Counted from the first letter of the stretch, positions 10,796 through 20,908 are shown. The stretch is 48,850 nucleotides of DNA from an uncultured Desulfovibrio sp. (GCA_947038175.1 CAMQVJ010000012.1:1-48850); one strand, 5' to 3'. Translations and numbers: made by a program. Notes: generated from the sequence alone by a model not told the origin.

Positions 10796-12241
10796 ATGCC
10801 CATAAAGAATACGCTTAAAAAATACATTTTTCGAGAATACGATATACGTGGCCTTATGGATATAGAAATCGATTTTTCTTTTGTGTCTGTGCTTGGGTAT
10901 GTTCTTTCAATGTATTATAAAGAGCTGGGGCATTCTCGTGTTTTGCTTGGCTACGATACAAGAAGAAATTCCAAAGCCTATCATGATATTCTTTGTGAAG
11001 TGCTTAATAGAAATGGGCTTGATGTGATAAGCCTTGGAATGATTCCAAGCCCTTGCCTTTATTTTGCTGTGCATCATTTGCAAATTTTTGCTGGTATTGT
11101 GGTTACTGCTAGTCATAACGATGCCCCCTATAATGGCTTCAAAATATGGGAAGGTAAAAGCACTTTGTATGGTGACGCTATCCATGATATTTACCTTCAA
11201 ATGCTTAAATTTTATGAAAAAGATAAAGAAAATTTAGTCAGTCCTCATGTTTTTTGCCAGCAAGAAGTATGTGAAGATAATAAAAAATCTGAAAGTTTTG
11301 GAATCACCTCATTTTTTGATATAAAAACCCCGTATGCCCGTATTCTTCATGAACAAACGGGGGAGCTTGCATATAAAATTGTGGTTGATGGCGCTAATGG
11401 TGCTGCTGGTGAATTGTGTTGTGACGTTTTGCAGAACATGGGAGTTGAGGTTATAGCTCTTTACTGCGAGCCAAAGAGTGATTTTCCTAATCATCCTCCC
11501 GATCCTACTATTCTTGAAAATTGCAAAGATTTGCGTGAAATGATTCTTTCCCGTGGTGCGGATTATGGCATTGCTCTTGATGGTGACGGCGATAGGGTAG
11601 TGATGTTAGATAGAAACGGGCGTATGCTTTTTTCTGACGAGCTTCTTTCTTTGCTTGCAAGGGACATGCTTTTGCGTGTGCCAAAGGCGCGCATATTGGC
11701 AGATGTGAAATGTAGCCATCATATTTTTAAGGAAATAGAAGACCTTGGAGGAATTGCGCTTATTGCTCCAACGGGGCATTCACTTATGAAAGCGAGTATG
11801 CAAAAAGAAAGGGCTCATATTGGCGGTGAACTTTCTGGGCATTTTTTCCATGCAGAAAATTGGTTCGGAACAGATGATGGCATATTGACCTCAGTGCGAG
11901 TGCTTGGAATTTTGCAAAAGCGAAATTGGGATTTGACACAATTCCCTTTTTGGGCAAAATCCTATGCGAGCCCTGAAATTCGTTTTGATTGCCCAGAGCA
12001 TAAAAAAGAAGCGCTGATTAAAAAGGCTCAAAGCTATTACGAAGAAAAATACGCAGATTCTTATAAGGTGACTTGTATAGACGGGGTTCGTGTTGATTTT
12101 GGGTCAAGTTGGTTTCTTGTACGTGCCTCTCATACCTCGGCTAATTTGACTTTGCGCTTTGAAGCAGAAACGCAAGCGGCTCTTGATACACTCAAGGAAA
12201 AAACGCTGCAACAAATCACAGAATGGATTAACGAATTATAG
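10796..12241 (+). CDS. Phosphomannomutase/phosphoglucomutase
   Basis: FREYDIRG start, TASHNDAPYNGFKI (phosphoserine loop), ALDGDGDRVVMLD (metal loop), GGELSGHFFHAENWFGTDDGI (substrate loop). Confidence 0.95.
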   Translation: MPIKNTLKKYIFREYDIRGLMDIEIDFSFVSVLGYVLSMYYKELGHSRVLLGYDTRRNSKAYHDILCEVLNRNGLDVISLGMIPSPCLYFAVHHLQIFAGIVVTASHNDAPYNGFKIWEGKSTLYGDAIHDIYLQMLKFYEKDKENLVSPHVFCQQEVCEDNKKSESFGITSFFDIKTPYARILHEQTGELAYKIVVDGANGAAGELCCDVLQNMGVEVIALYCEPKSDFPNHPPDPTILENCKDLREMILSRGADYGIALDGDGDRVVMLDRNGRMLFSDELLSLLARDMLLRVPKARILADVKCSHHIFKEIEDLGGIALIAPTGHSLMKASMQKERAHIGGELSGHFFHAENWFGTDDGILTSVRVLGILQKRNWDLTQFPFWAKSYASPEIRFDCPEHKKEALIKKAQSYYEEKYADSYKVTCIDGVRVDFGSSWFLVRASHTSANLTLRFEAETQAALDTLKEKTLQQITEWINEL

Positions 12242-12328
12242 TATCTCTTTGTTTGACGAAATAGGGCTCTTTTGTTAGAATGCTCCGCATTAAGAAATGT
12301 TTTTCAATTCTATAACGCAGATGGTGGC

Positions 12329-13234
12329 ATGATGTCAGAAGAAGATACGAATCCCAAGGGGCAATACCTAGGTAGACACAAAGATCTTGCCTATGAACCT
12401 TGTGGTTTGCCCACTGAGCGTGTTCGCCGTTTACAGTATGAGAATAGAGTCTTACCAGCGCCGCCAGTAGAAATAAAGCGTCATAGAGAGATTCCAGCTC
12501 ATATGCCAGGTCATATGGTGGGTGATATTGCAGGCGATTGCGCGCTTGACGCTCACCTCAATAATTCATCCCATGACTTTAATAAGGCTGATATTTTTAA
12601 ATATTCTCGTCGGCGTATGGTGCAAGAACAGCTTGTTTCTAGAAATATAAATGATAAACATGTACTGCGAGCGATGGAAAGTATACCTCGACATCTCTTT
12701 ATTTCTGAGGCTTTGCACGCAACGGCGTATGAAGACAGGCCTTTACCTATAGCGAATGGGCAAACTATTTCACAACCTTATGTCGTTGCATTTATGTGCC
12801 AACTGCTTTTGGCTGAGCCTCTTATGAAAGTGCTTGAGATTGGAACAGGTTCAGGCTATCAAGCTGCGGTGCTTCATGAGATGGGGCTTAAGGTTTTTTC
12901 TGTTGAGCGTATTCAAAACTTGTATGAAAACACCCGTGTTTTGCTTCAAGAAAAATTTCGTTATAAAAATATGGTGCTTCATCTGAGCGATGGAACTCTT
13001 GGCTGGACACAGCATGCGCTTTATGACCGTATAATAGTAGCGGCAGGTGGCCCAAGCGTGCCACAAGCTTTAAAAGATCAATTAGCGGAGGGGGGAGTTA
13101 TGCTTATCCCCATCGGTGATGAGCGTAAAAAGCAAAGAATAGTGCGGGTATTTAAGATTAATGGGCAATGTAAGGAAGAGGACTGTGGCCCTGTTTCTTT
13201 TGTGGACTTAGTGGGCGCAGATGGTTGGCGTTAA
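12329..13234 (+). CDS. pcm: Protein-L-isoaspartate O-methyltransferase with an N-terminal extension
   Basis: RRMVQEQLVSRNINDKHVLRAMESIPRHLFI, NGQTISQPYVVAFMCQLL, VLEIGTGSGYQAAVL, GGVMLIPIGDE; in-frame ATG at 12329 preferred over the ORF-track start 12272. Confidence 0.93.
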   Translation: MMSEEDTNPKGQYLGRHKDLAYEPCGLPTERVRRLQYENRVLPAPPVEIKRHREIPAHMPGHMVGDIAGDCALDAHLNNSSHDFNKADIFKYSRRRMVQEQLVSRNINDKHVLRAMESIPRHLFISEALHATAYEDRPLPIANGQTISQPYVVAFMCQLLLAEPLMKVLEIGTGSGYQAAVLHEMGLKVFSVERIQNLYENTRVLLQEKFRYKNMVLHLSDGTLGWTQHALYDRIIVAAGGPSVPQALKDQLAEGGVMLIPIGDERKKQRIVRVFKINGQCKEEDCGPVSFVDLVGADGWR

Positions 13235-13285
13235 AACAAATAAGCAAAAATTCTTTCTAACTCAATATATGCAAGTGAGCAAAAC

Positions 13286-14140
13286 ATGTTAAAACGCCGT
13301 TTATATGATTATCCTCTTTGGAATCTCTTTCTCCTTACTATTGGTGGTTTTTTTGTTGCCCTTGCTGTTCAAAGTATCACCGCTCCTCATGGCTTTTTGA
13401 CGGGTGGGCTTTTGGGGCTGAGTTTGCTTGCGGAATATGGCTTTGGACTTTTTCCTAGCACGACATGGAACCTTTTTCTCAATATTCCACTTCTTGTTTT
13501 TGCTATGTTCAAAACAAGCAAAGAGTTTGTTTTTTATAGTGTTTATGGTGCGGTGAGTATCACTGTTACGGGTATGTTTTTGGATGGTGTGGTTATTCCC
13601 GTGCAAGATCCGCTTTATGCTAGTATTTTGTCTGGTGTATTATTGGGGCTTGGGGGCGGGCTTATGCTCAGAACTCGTGGGTCTGCTGGTGGGCTTGATT
13701 TGGTCACCGTTTATATTTATCAGCGATGGAATATTCAAGTTGGTAGCTCCACTTTTGCCTTCAATGCCACTCTTTTTTCTCTCTCCCTTATTACTATTCC
13801 TATTGATCTTGTTATTGTTTCTTTTATTCAAATATTTATTATGAAGCAGGTTTTGAGCTACGTTATGACGCTCTTTAACCAGAGAAAAATGGTGTTCGTC
13901 GTGACCAGTAAAGGGCAAGAAATTTGTTATGCCATCGCTGAACAGGGGGGTAGAACCACTCTTTTACCTGCGTATGGCGGTTATAGCCACGAATCAAAAG
14001 AACTTGTTATGACCATCACTACAAACGCTCAAGTTAGAAGCCTTGAAGAGCTCGTGTTTAGACATGACCCACAAGCTATATTTTCTGTGGAAAATACCTT
14101 CTATGTTTCTGGGGGGCAGTATAAACGAGTTAGTAAGTAA
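13286..14140 (+). CDS. YitT family membrane protein (DUF161/DUF2179)
   Basis: AVQSITAPHGFLTGGLLGLSLLAEY, GGGLMLRTRGSAGGLDLVTVYI; C-terminal DUF2179-like region. Confidence 0.88.
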   Translation: MLKRRLYDYPLWNLFLLTIGGFFVALAVQSITAPHGFLTGGLLGLSLLAEYGFGLFPSTTWNLFLNIPLLVFAMFKTSKEFVFYSVYGAVSITVTGMFLDGVVIPVQDPLYASILSGVLLGLGGGLMLRTRGSAGGLDLVTVYIYQRWNIQVGSSTFAFNATLFSLSLITIPIDLVIVSFIQIFIMKQVLSYVMTLFNQRKMVFVVTSKGQEICYAIAEQGGRTTLLPAYGGYSHESKELVMTITTNAQVRSLEELVFRHDPQAIFSVENTFYVSGGQYKRVSK

Positions 14141-14283
14141 CGTGTCAAAATATATGTATTATTTATTACTAACACTTGGCTATAGAATAAAAAATAGGTT
14201 GAAGACTTTCCATATAAACTTTCAAAGTTCTCTCTATCTTTAGATTGAAGTACAAAGATCCCCTTTACGGAGAACACTATTTT

Positions 14284-14350
14284 TTTCAGGAAGGGGAGGG
14301 TGTGGGAGGGGAAAACTCATTTTTTAAAAAAATGGGGTTTCCCCTCCCAC
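14284..14350 (+). repeat. G-rich hairpin repeat, intergenic copy 1
   Basis: TTTTTTCAGGAAGGGGAGGGTGTGGGAGGGGAAAACTCATTTTTTAAAAAAATGGGGTTTCCCCTCCCAC. Confidence 0.8.
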
Positions 14351-14422
14351 AAAATAACAAAAATAACAAAAATAACAAAAATAACAAAAATAACAAAAAT
14401 AATAAAAATATAAAAAATATAA
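14351..14422 (+). repeat. 9-bp tandem repeat (AAAATAACA)n in the glnN leader
   Basis: Five exact units then about three degenerate units, ending shortly before the glnN RBS AAAGGAG. Confidence 0.9.
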
Positions 14423-14465
14423 ACTAAACTAATAATAAAATAAAATTCGCAATAAAGGAGAAAAT

Positions 14466-16646
14466 ATGACCGCTTCCACAATGTCTGTAGATTTGGGTTT
14501 ACCAACAGATTACTACGGGGTAAATGTTTTTGATGATAAGGCTATGCGTCAGCATTTGCCAAAAGCGGTGTATAAATCCTTGCGACAAACCATGGATAAG
14601 GGCGAGGGGCTTGACCCGAGCATTGCAGATATTGTTGCTACTGCGCTTAAAGATTGGGCAATGAGCAAGGGCGCTTCACATTATACTCATGTATTTTACC
14701 CTCTTACGGGGAATAGTGCAGAGAAGCATGATAGCTTTTTAAGCCCTGATGAGAATGGCGGTGCTATCGCAGAATTTAGCGGAACTATGCTTGTGCAGGG
14801 TGAAGCGGACGGCTCAAGTCTGCCTTCTGGTGGGCTTCGTTCTACTTTTGAGGCACGTGGTTATACTGCTTGGGACGTGACGAGTCCTGCGTATATTATA
14901 GAGAACGCTGGTGGTATTGTTCTTTGTATTCCGACGCTTTTTCTTTCTTGGACAGGACTTGCCCTCGATAAGAAAACCCCGCTTATTCGTTCTAATCAAG
15001 CTATTAGTAAACAGGCTTTGCGTGTTCTCAAACTTTTTGGAGCAGAAACAAACCTGCCTATCACCTCGAATGGTGGGCTTGAGCAAGAATATTTCCTTAT
15101 TGACCGTGATTATATTATGAAGAGACCTGACCTTATGGTTGCAGGGCGCACTCTTTTTGGCGCACGCCCTCCTAAGGGGCAGGAATTTGAAGATCAATAT
15201 TACGGCGTTATCCCTAATCGTGTTTTGGCTTTTATGGTGGAAGTGGAGAGAGAGCTTTATAAGCTTGGCGTGCCTGTTAAGACTCGTCACAATGAAGCGG
15301 CACCAAGTCAATATGAAATTGCTCCCATGTATGAAGCGGCTAATCTTGCCACCGACCATAATCAGCTTATTATGACCGTTTTGCGTCGTGTGGCTCGTTC
15401 GCATAATCTTGTTTGCCTTCTACACGAAAAGCCTTTTCATGCCCTTAATGGTTCAGGGAAGCATCTCAATTATTCCATCGGTAATAAGGACGTGGGCAAT
15501 CTTTTTGACCCAGGCGATACACCGCATGAAAACGCTCAATTCCTCGTTTTTCTTTGCTCAGTTATTCGTGCTGTTCATAAATACAGTGGATTCTTACGTG
15601 CTTCCGTTGCTTCTGCTTCAAACGATTTCCGTTTAGGTGCACACGAAGCTCCGCCGTCGATTATGTCCCTCTTTTTGGGCGATCAACTTTCTGACGTTCT
15701 AGAGCAATTCCGCATAGGTGATGTGAAAGGCTCTCGCAAAAAACGCATCATGAATGTTGGTGTTGACACATTACCGCAATTTCCTGCTGACCCAGGCGAT
15801 CGCAACCGCACAAGCCCCTTTGCTTTTGTAGGTAATCGCTTTGAATTTCGTGCCGTAGGTTCTTCCCAAAGTCCTGCGGATTCTATAGTTGCTCTCAACG
15901 CAATGCTTGCAGAGTCCCTTGATTTTGCCGCTACATTCCTTGAAAGAGAATTGCAGTCAAAAGAAGTCAAGAACCTTGGTGAAGCCGTTCAGCATTTTAT
16001 CGCTCACGTAGTGGAAGAACACAGCGCCGTGCTTTTTAGTGGTGATGGCTATTCTGAAATTTGGCACAAAGAAGCGGAACGTCGTAATTTGCCCATCTAT
16101 CCCCACACCCCAGACGCACTGCCTGTATACACCCATGCGGAAGTGATAGATCTCTGCACCCGTTATGCCATTATGAGCAGAGAAGAACTACGTGCACGCC
16201 AAGATATTTATCTTGAGCAGTACACAAAGACTATCCGCACAGAAGCTCTTCTTGCCGTGAACATGGCAAGAACCCTCATCTACCCAGCCTCCATTCGCTA
16301 CCAAACAGAGCTCGCCAAAAACAGCAAAGCTCTCAAAGAATGCGGTATAGAAGCAAAGTCAAAGCTTCTCGTTGAAATTACAGAATGTATAACAAACCTC
16401 GACACCTCAATTAGAGCCCTAGAAAAAACAATAAAGACAGACCCAGTAGACACAAGAGAAAGAGAAATTGCAGCGAAAAACGCAGGCAACTCTTTCAATA
16501 TTCAACTTGCAGAAGCAAAACACTGCAAAAATCTCATTCTCCCCACTATGCTAGAACTACGCAAATGTGTAGACACACTCGAACTCATGGTGGCAGACGA
16601 TTTATGGCCGCTACCAAGCTATCAAAATATGCTTTTTGTTAAATAA
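14466..16646 (+). CDS. glnN: Glutamine synthetase type III
   Basis: 726 aa; [82 protein letters not shown]. Confidence 0.96.
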   Translation: MTASTMSVDLGLPTDYYGVNVFDDKAMRQHLPKAVYKSLRQTMDKGEGLDPSIADIVATALKDWAMSKGASHYTHVFYPLTGNSAEKHDSFLSPDENGGAIAEFSGTMLVQGEADGSSLPSGGLRSTFEARGYTAWDVTSPAYIIENAGGIVLCIPTLFLSWTGLALDKKTPLIRSNQAISKQALRVLKLFGAETNLPITSNGGLEQEYFLIDRDYIMKRPDLMVAGRTLFGARPPKGQEFEDQYYGVIPNRVLAFMVEVERELYKLGVPVKTRHNEAAPSQYEIAPMYEAANLATDHNQLIMTVLRRVARSHNLVCLLHEKPFHALNGSGKHLNYSIGNKDVGNLFDPGDTPHENAQFLVFLCSVIRAVHKYSGFLRASVASASNDFRLGAHEAPPSIMSLFLGDQLSDVLEQFRIGDVKGSRKKRIMNVGVDTLPQFPADPGDRNRTSPFAFVGNRFEFRAVGSSQSPADSIVALNAMLAESLDFAATFLERELQSKEVKNLGEAVQHFIAHVVEEHSAVLFSGDGYSEIWHKEAERRNLPIYPHTPDALPVYTHAEVIDLCTRYAIMSREELRARQDIYLEQYTKTIRTEALLAVNMARTLIYPASIRYQTELAKNSKALKECGIEAKSKLLVEITECITNLDTSIRALEKTIKTDPVDTREREIAAKNAGNSFNIQLAEAKHCKNLILPTMLELRKCVDTLELMVADDLWPLPSYQNMLFVK

Positions 16647-16671
16647 GGGAGAGATTTTTACAGGGGTGGGG

Positions 16672-16741
16672 AGATTTTTTTTACAGGGGGAACCCCATTT
16701 TTTTGAAAAAAATGAGGTTCCCCCCGTACCCCCCTCCTGAA
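16672..16741 (-). repeat. G-rich hairpin repeat, copy 2 (reverse orientation)
   Basis: Reverse complement reads TTTTTTCAGGAGGGGGGTACGGGGGGAACCTCATTTTTTTCAAAAAAATGGGGTTCCCCCTG. Confidence 0.8.
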
Positions 16742-16800
16742 AAAACAAATGAGTCGGTATAGTTTTTTATTGTTTGATGAGTTATAAACGTGGATATAAG

Positions 16801-16830
16801 AAAAGGGAGCTAAACGCTCCCTTTTTTATT
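16801..16830 (+). terminator. Rho-independent terminator downstream of glnN
   Basis: AAAAGGGAGC-TAAAC-GCTCCCTTTTTTATT. Confidence 0.8.
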
Positions 16831-16854
16831 ATTAAAAATCATGCCCGTATTTTA

Positions 16855-17098
16855 TATAAAGTTCTTTGGAAGGGGGTTTGGGGGAAAGCCTTTCTTACAA
16901 GAAAGGTTTCCCCCAAAAAAATCGTCATTCCAAAAAAGTATTATTCAAAAAAAAAGAGAGGCTTTGCCTCTCTTTTTTATTATTAAACCATGTGTGTATT
17001 TGTCTTAAACTACTGTCAATTGGAATATGTCATATAAAGTTCTTGGGAAGGGGGTTTGGGGGAAAGCCTTTCTTTCAAGAAAGGTTTCCCCCAAAAAA
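16855..17098 (+). repeat. Two direct copies of a G-rich hairpin element (16855-16920 and 17033-17098)
   Basis: TATAAAGTTCTT(T/G)GGAAGGGGGTTTGGGGGAAAGCCTTTCTT(A/T)CAAGAAAGGTTTCCCCCAAAAAA is almost identical at both positions. Confidence 0.92.
16946..16981. terminator. Terminator-like hairpin between the two G-rich repeats
   Basis: AAAAAAAAAGAGAGGC-TTT-GCCTCTCTTTTTTATT. Confidence 0.75.
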
Positions 17099-17143
17099 CA
17101 TCACTCCCCAAAAAACATCACTCCCAAAAAACATTATTTCAAT

Positions 17144-18397
17144 TTAGAATTTGTATCCTGCGGATACTACAATAGAGTTAGCGTAAACATTGGTAGATTT
17201 TCCTTCGTAGACGCCTTCGTGTGATGTTGTGTAATCAGCGGAATCGAGGTCATGGAAGACGTAGGCTGCATCGAGAGTCCAGTTGCCTTTTTGTATACCT
17301 GCACCGACGGCGTATTTCCAGCGTCCATTTGTTGGTGTCATGTATTCAGCGGTTGCATCTGGAACGGGAGAAGTTTCACGGCTGACACCTGCACGTAGGG
17401 TGAGCCATTCGAGGGCTTGGTATTCTGCACTGAGGGAGAAGAGCCATGAGTCTGACCAGTCTTTCTTGCTGCGCACTGTGCCCAGAGAACCATCAAAGTG
17501 GAGATTGAGGTTCTTGTATCTGCTCCATGTGTAATAGGCAGCTTGCGCTTCAAAGCTGAGTTTTTTGTTAGGAGCAAAAGAAACTGCCGCTGTGATTTGA
17601 TCAGGTAGGCTCATAGTGGTTGTGCCATCTTGTTTGATGCTCACACCTGGCAATACTGAAGTGATATTTGCTGTGCCGTCAAAGTCAATATCAACGGCGG
17701 AGCGGTAGGTTAAGCCAGCATTCCATTTTTCATTAAAGCGATAATGGGCGGCTAGGTTGAAGCCAAAACCGTATTCAATATCTTCGTGATCGAGGGAGAA
17801 ATCTGCATCAGGAAGGCCAGTCATTGTCGGGACTTTTTTCTTGAGTTCAACTTTTGCCCCTGTGATTTCAAGGCCGGCAGCGACGGAGAAATGATCATTG
17901 AAGCGCCATGCTATGACGGGGTTTGCTGTAACTGTTTGGAGTTTAACAAAATAGATGTTATTACGACCTGGCCAGTTGGGCTCGTATTCGTTGCCGAGTC
18001 CAAAGCGAGAAAATACACCAAAACCCAAGGAAAGGCTGTCGTTATACTTATGGGTAACATAGCCGTGGGGTACAAAGAATAGAAGGTCTTCTGTTCTTGT
18101 TGAGCTGAATCCTGTGGGGCCATTCATCTCAATAGTATTAGTAGGAGCAACAGCTTCAAAACCAAACATCACTTGCGTGCCAGGGAGTTCTGTAATAGCG
18201 GCTGGGTTGTAGGCTATGGCGGATGCGTCGCCACCACGGGCAACGAGACCACCAGCTAAAGCAGCGCCTCTAGCAGACCAGTCTTGTAATGCAAAGCCTT
18301 CAGCAAGAGCAGGGCTTGGCAAACATAAGGCAGCGCCCATTAGAAAGCCGATAACTTTCTTATTGATGGCAAATAAAGAGTGTGATGTTTTGTTCAT
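17144..18397 (-). CDS. Outer membrane protein transport protein, OmpP1/FadL family
   Basis: Signal peptide then EGFALQDWSARGAALAGGLVARGGDASAIAYNPAAITELPG; C-terminal SIVVSAGYKF; start at 18397 has an upstream GGAGG. Confidence 0.92.
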   Translation of the reverse strand: MNKTSHSLFAINKKVIGFLMGAALCLPSPALAEGFALQDWSARGAALAGGLVARGGDASAIAYNPAAITELPGTQVMFGFEAVAPTNTIEMNGPTGFSSTRTEDLLFFVPHGYVTHKYNDSLSLGFGVFSRFGLGNEYEPNWPGRNNIYFVKLQTVTANPVIAWRFNDHFSVAAGLEITGAKVELKKKVPTMTGLPDADFSLDHEDIEYGFGFNLAAHYRFNEKWNAGLTYRSAVDIDFDGTANITSVLPGVSIKQDGTTTMSLPDQITAAVSFAPNKKLSFEAQAAYYTWSRYKNLNLHFDGSLGTVRSKKDWSDSWLFSLSAEYQALEWLTLRAGVSRETSPVPDATAEYMTPTNGRWKYAVGAGIQKGNWTLDAAYVFHDLDSADYTTSHEGVYEGKSTNVYANSIVVSAGYKF

Positions 18398-18837
18398 TTT
18401 TCCTCCGAAGATATTAAACAAGTTTTAGTTTGTTCAAACCGTATATAGGAATATTTATGGGGAGTAAAGACTTATTTGTTTATTCTTACGACTAACTACT
18501 TGTATTGTCATTCGTATTCTATGTATTTGAAACAATATATTATTCTTTGTAAAATAAGTATGTATTATTTTTGCGTGTAATAAGAAATAGGGTGAGTTTC
18601 ATGTGTATTTTTTACACTTTAATAGCTCAAAGATATTAAACAGACGAATAAAATTTAGAGTAAATCAATCGACTAACAGAGCTTTTTTAGCTCTAAAAGA
18701 AGCTGACGGGCTTTATTTTTTTTGTCGGTCGGTATAAGAATTCATGTGCCATTTAGTCTAAAATTTTATTTTTACCTATAAGCGTGGGGGCTTATGTGTT
18801 TTTTATCAAAAAATCACGTAATTTTCCACATATAGAT

Positions 18838-18853
18838 TGGCATGAATATTGCT
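18838..18853 (+). promoter_or_regulatory. Predicted sigma-54 promoter
   Basis: TGGCATG-AATA-TTGCT fits the TGGCAYRNNNNTTGCW consensus, about 80 bp upstream of the 18933 start codon. Confidence 0.7.
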
Positions 18854-18932
18854 ATACTCTTTTTATAACGAGAAGGTGAAAAAATTGCCTAGCAATTGAT
18901 TCAAGCGATTCTTCCAAATAAAAGAGGTTTTT

Positions 18933-19751
18933 ATGTCAATAAGTGGAATTAGCAATTCATATAATAATTATTATGGAACAACGTTCACTCGTAGCAAATC
19001 AGAAGTAAAAGAAGAAGATAAAAATACAGATGTGACTGACGGTTCTACGGGAACTGACGGTTCTACTGGGACTGATGGCAGCACAGGAACAGGCGGCAGC
19101 ACAGGAACGGACGGTAGTACGGGAACTGATGATGGTACATCAACTGACGATAAAACAGATGGCAGCACAACAACCAAGCCAACTGTTACGCCTCCGCTTA
19201 TCAATCCTTTCTGGTCTGGCAATGTCAGTATGGATGGCGTAGATAGCAGTACAAGTTCGGACAAGCCTTTTAATCCAAGCATGGAATATCTAGAAGCATT
19301 ATCCGCATCAGCGGCAGAAGATCTTGGAAAAGAATCTGTTACTTTTTATGATTTGCTCAACCACAGGGACGATCTCACAGAACTCTTTGCGGCAAAAGTA
19401 AAAGTAGGGCTTGCAATGGAAGAGGTTTCAGAGGACGCAGACTTTAGAATAACCCTGACAGACAGTGGGCAAATTAAAGTACATTCCAATCACCCTGACA
19501 AAGCAAAAATTGAAAGATTCTTTCAGGAAAATCCCTCTCTCGCAAGAGATTATCAGCATATTGAATCCCTCAATCAATTAGACCAAACAAGAGCCCAAGA
19601 AGGCTATGACGTGAATTCAGCCTATACTCAAGGGAAACTTCTTTCCATGTCCTCTATGGTGATGGGGCAACCGTCAAGTACTATGGCAGTGACTGGCGCA
19701 GGTAGTCTTGCTGGTCTCATACAAGGTAATAGCTTGAATGCGGTGGCGTAG
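18933..19751 (+). CDS. Hypothetical protein with DGSTGT hexapeptide repeats
   Basis: 272 aa; AGAGG RBS; (DGSTGT)n at 19038-19127; MSISGISNSYNNYYG N-terminus. Confidence 0.8.
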   Translation: MSISGISNSYNNYYGTTFTRSKSEVKEEDKNTDVTDGSTGTDGSTGTDGSTGTGGSTGTDGSTGTDDGTSTDDKTDGSTTTKPTVTPPLINPFWSGNVSMDGVDSSTSSDKPFNPSMEYLEALSASAAEDLGKESVTFYDLLNHRDDLTELFAAKVKVGLAMEEVSEDADFRITLTDSGQIKVHSNHPDKAKIERFFQENPSLARDYQHIESLNQLDQTRAQEGYDVNSAYTQGKLLSMSSMVMGQPSSTMAVTGAGSLAGLIQGNSLNAVA

Positions 19752-19767
19752 TTTCCTTTAGGTAAAC

Positions 19768-19844
19768 GCTGTCCAACGCATTCTAAGTGTATTCCAAACG
19801 CATTCCAAGCGCCTCCCAGATGTCTTCTAAACGTCTTCCATGCA
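19768..19844. repeat. 11-bp degenerate tandem repeat spanning the lysR 3' end
   Basis: Seven consecutive 11-mers: GCTGTCCAACG CATTCTAAGTG TATTCCAAACG CATTCCAAGCG CCTCCCAGATG TCTTCTAAACG TCTTCCATGCA. Confidence 0.65.
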
Positions 19845-20708
19845 ACGCTGAATAGCGTCTGAAAGTAGCTCAACGAGTACGGAAGATTGCTTGTCTTTAT
19901 GTTCCACTCGGTAAAAAGTTCGTGTTAGTTCCACATCATGAACTTTTACGATAAATAATTCTTCAGCAGAAAGCTCTCTCCCTACGATATGTGGGGAAAA
20001 ACAAGCTAAAGTGCCCTCGTTACGCAATAACATCTTGATAGGCTCGTTATGGTTAAATTCCATAAAGCGTTCAGGTCTAAGCCCCAACGAGAGGAGTTTA
20101 TCGAGAAAAGCTTCCCTTGTTCCAGAGCCACCTTCACGCAAGAGCCAGTCGCTATCCATAAGAGAAGCAAGCGCATATTCGCCACTTTGAGCAAATTTTT
20201 TGTCGCCCGTTACTATTAATAAAGATTCCTGCACAAGAGGACTCACAATAACATTAAGACTGCGTACCTCGCCTTCAACAAAGCCAATATCATAAAAGCC
20301 GTCTTCAACTAAACGCACAATATCCGCAGTATTTCCTGCATCACATCGGATATTCACATTTTGGTGCTTCTTATTAAAATCATAAATAATTTGAGGAATG
20401 ATAAAATCCGCCAGAGTTGTGGAGGCACCCACTCGAACATCACCCGCAAGCCCATCGTTACTCACAAGTGCAAGCACTTCTTTTATCTGTGCATGTATCG
20501 GGCTAAGGCGGTCTTTTAATAATTTTCCCTTCTCATTCAGAATGAGCCTATGGTTCACCCTATCAAAAAGCTGTACCCCAAGCGCTTCCTCAAAAGCATT
20601 AAGGGAGCTTGACACAGCAGCCTGTGAAAGATAACATCTTTCTGCTACCTGACGCATATTGGGTGTTCGAGCTAAGGCCAAAAATATTTCAAACTGTCGA
20701 ATAGTCAT
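19827..20708 (-). CDS. LysR family transcriptional regulator (YeiE/CysB-like)
   Basis: MTIRQFEIFLALARTPNMRQVAERCYLSQAAVSSSLNAFEEALGVQLFDRVNHRLILNEKG wHTH; LREGGSGTRE effector-domain motif as in YeiE. Confidence 0.9.
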   Translation of the reverse strand: MTIRQFEIFLALARTPNMRQVAERCYLSQAAVSSSLNAFEEALGVQLFDRVNHRLILNEKGKLLKDRLSPIHAQIKEVLALVSNDGLAGDVRVGASTTLADFIIPQIIYDFNKKHQNVNIRCDAGNTADIVRLVEDGFYDIGFVEGEVRSLNVIVSPLVQESLLIVTGDKKFAQSGEYALASLMDSDWLLREGGSGTREAFLDKLLSLGLRPERFMEFNHNEPIKMLLRNEGTLACFSPHIVGRELSAEELFIVKVHDVELTRTFYRVEHKDKQSSVLVELLSDAIQRCMEDV

Positions 20709-20797
20709 GCCTACCTGCCGAGTATAATTGAATGGTATGAAAGCTCATCTCTGTCATAAATGCACAAATCTATGAGAATATCTTTCGTGATGAATAT

Positions 20798-20816
20798 TGA
20801 TAAGAAAAACTTATCA
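20798..20816. promoter_or_regulatory. Inverted repeat in the lysR-yeiH divergent region, candidate LTTR operator
   Basis: TGATAAG-AAAAA-CTTATCA, perfect 7-bp arms. Confidence 0.5.
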
Positions 20817-20908
20817 GCGTGAAAGAAAAGAACCGCTTGAAATTTATGGGATTAGCCCCTATAACCCCTATATGTGTCAGTCCCTTTTATGTGTCCGGAG
20901 GAAATTCT

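Noticed and set aside
14245-14427. 60-aa ORF ending in NNKNNKNNK
   Set aside because: Produced by reading the G-rich hairpin and the 9-bp repeat; better explained as non-coding repeat
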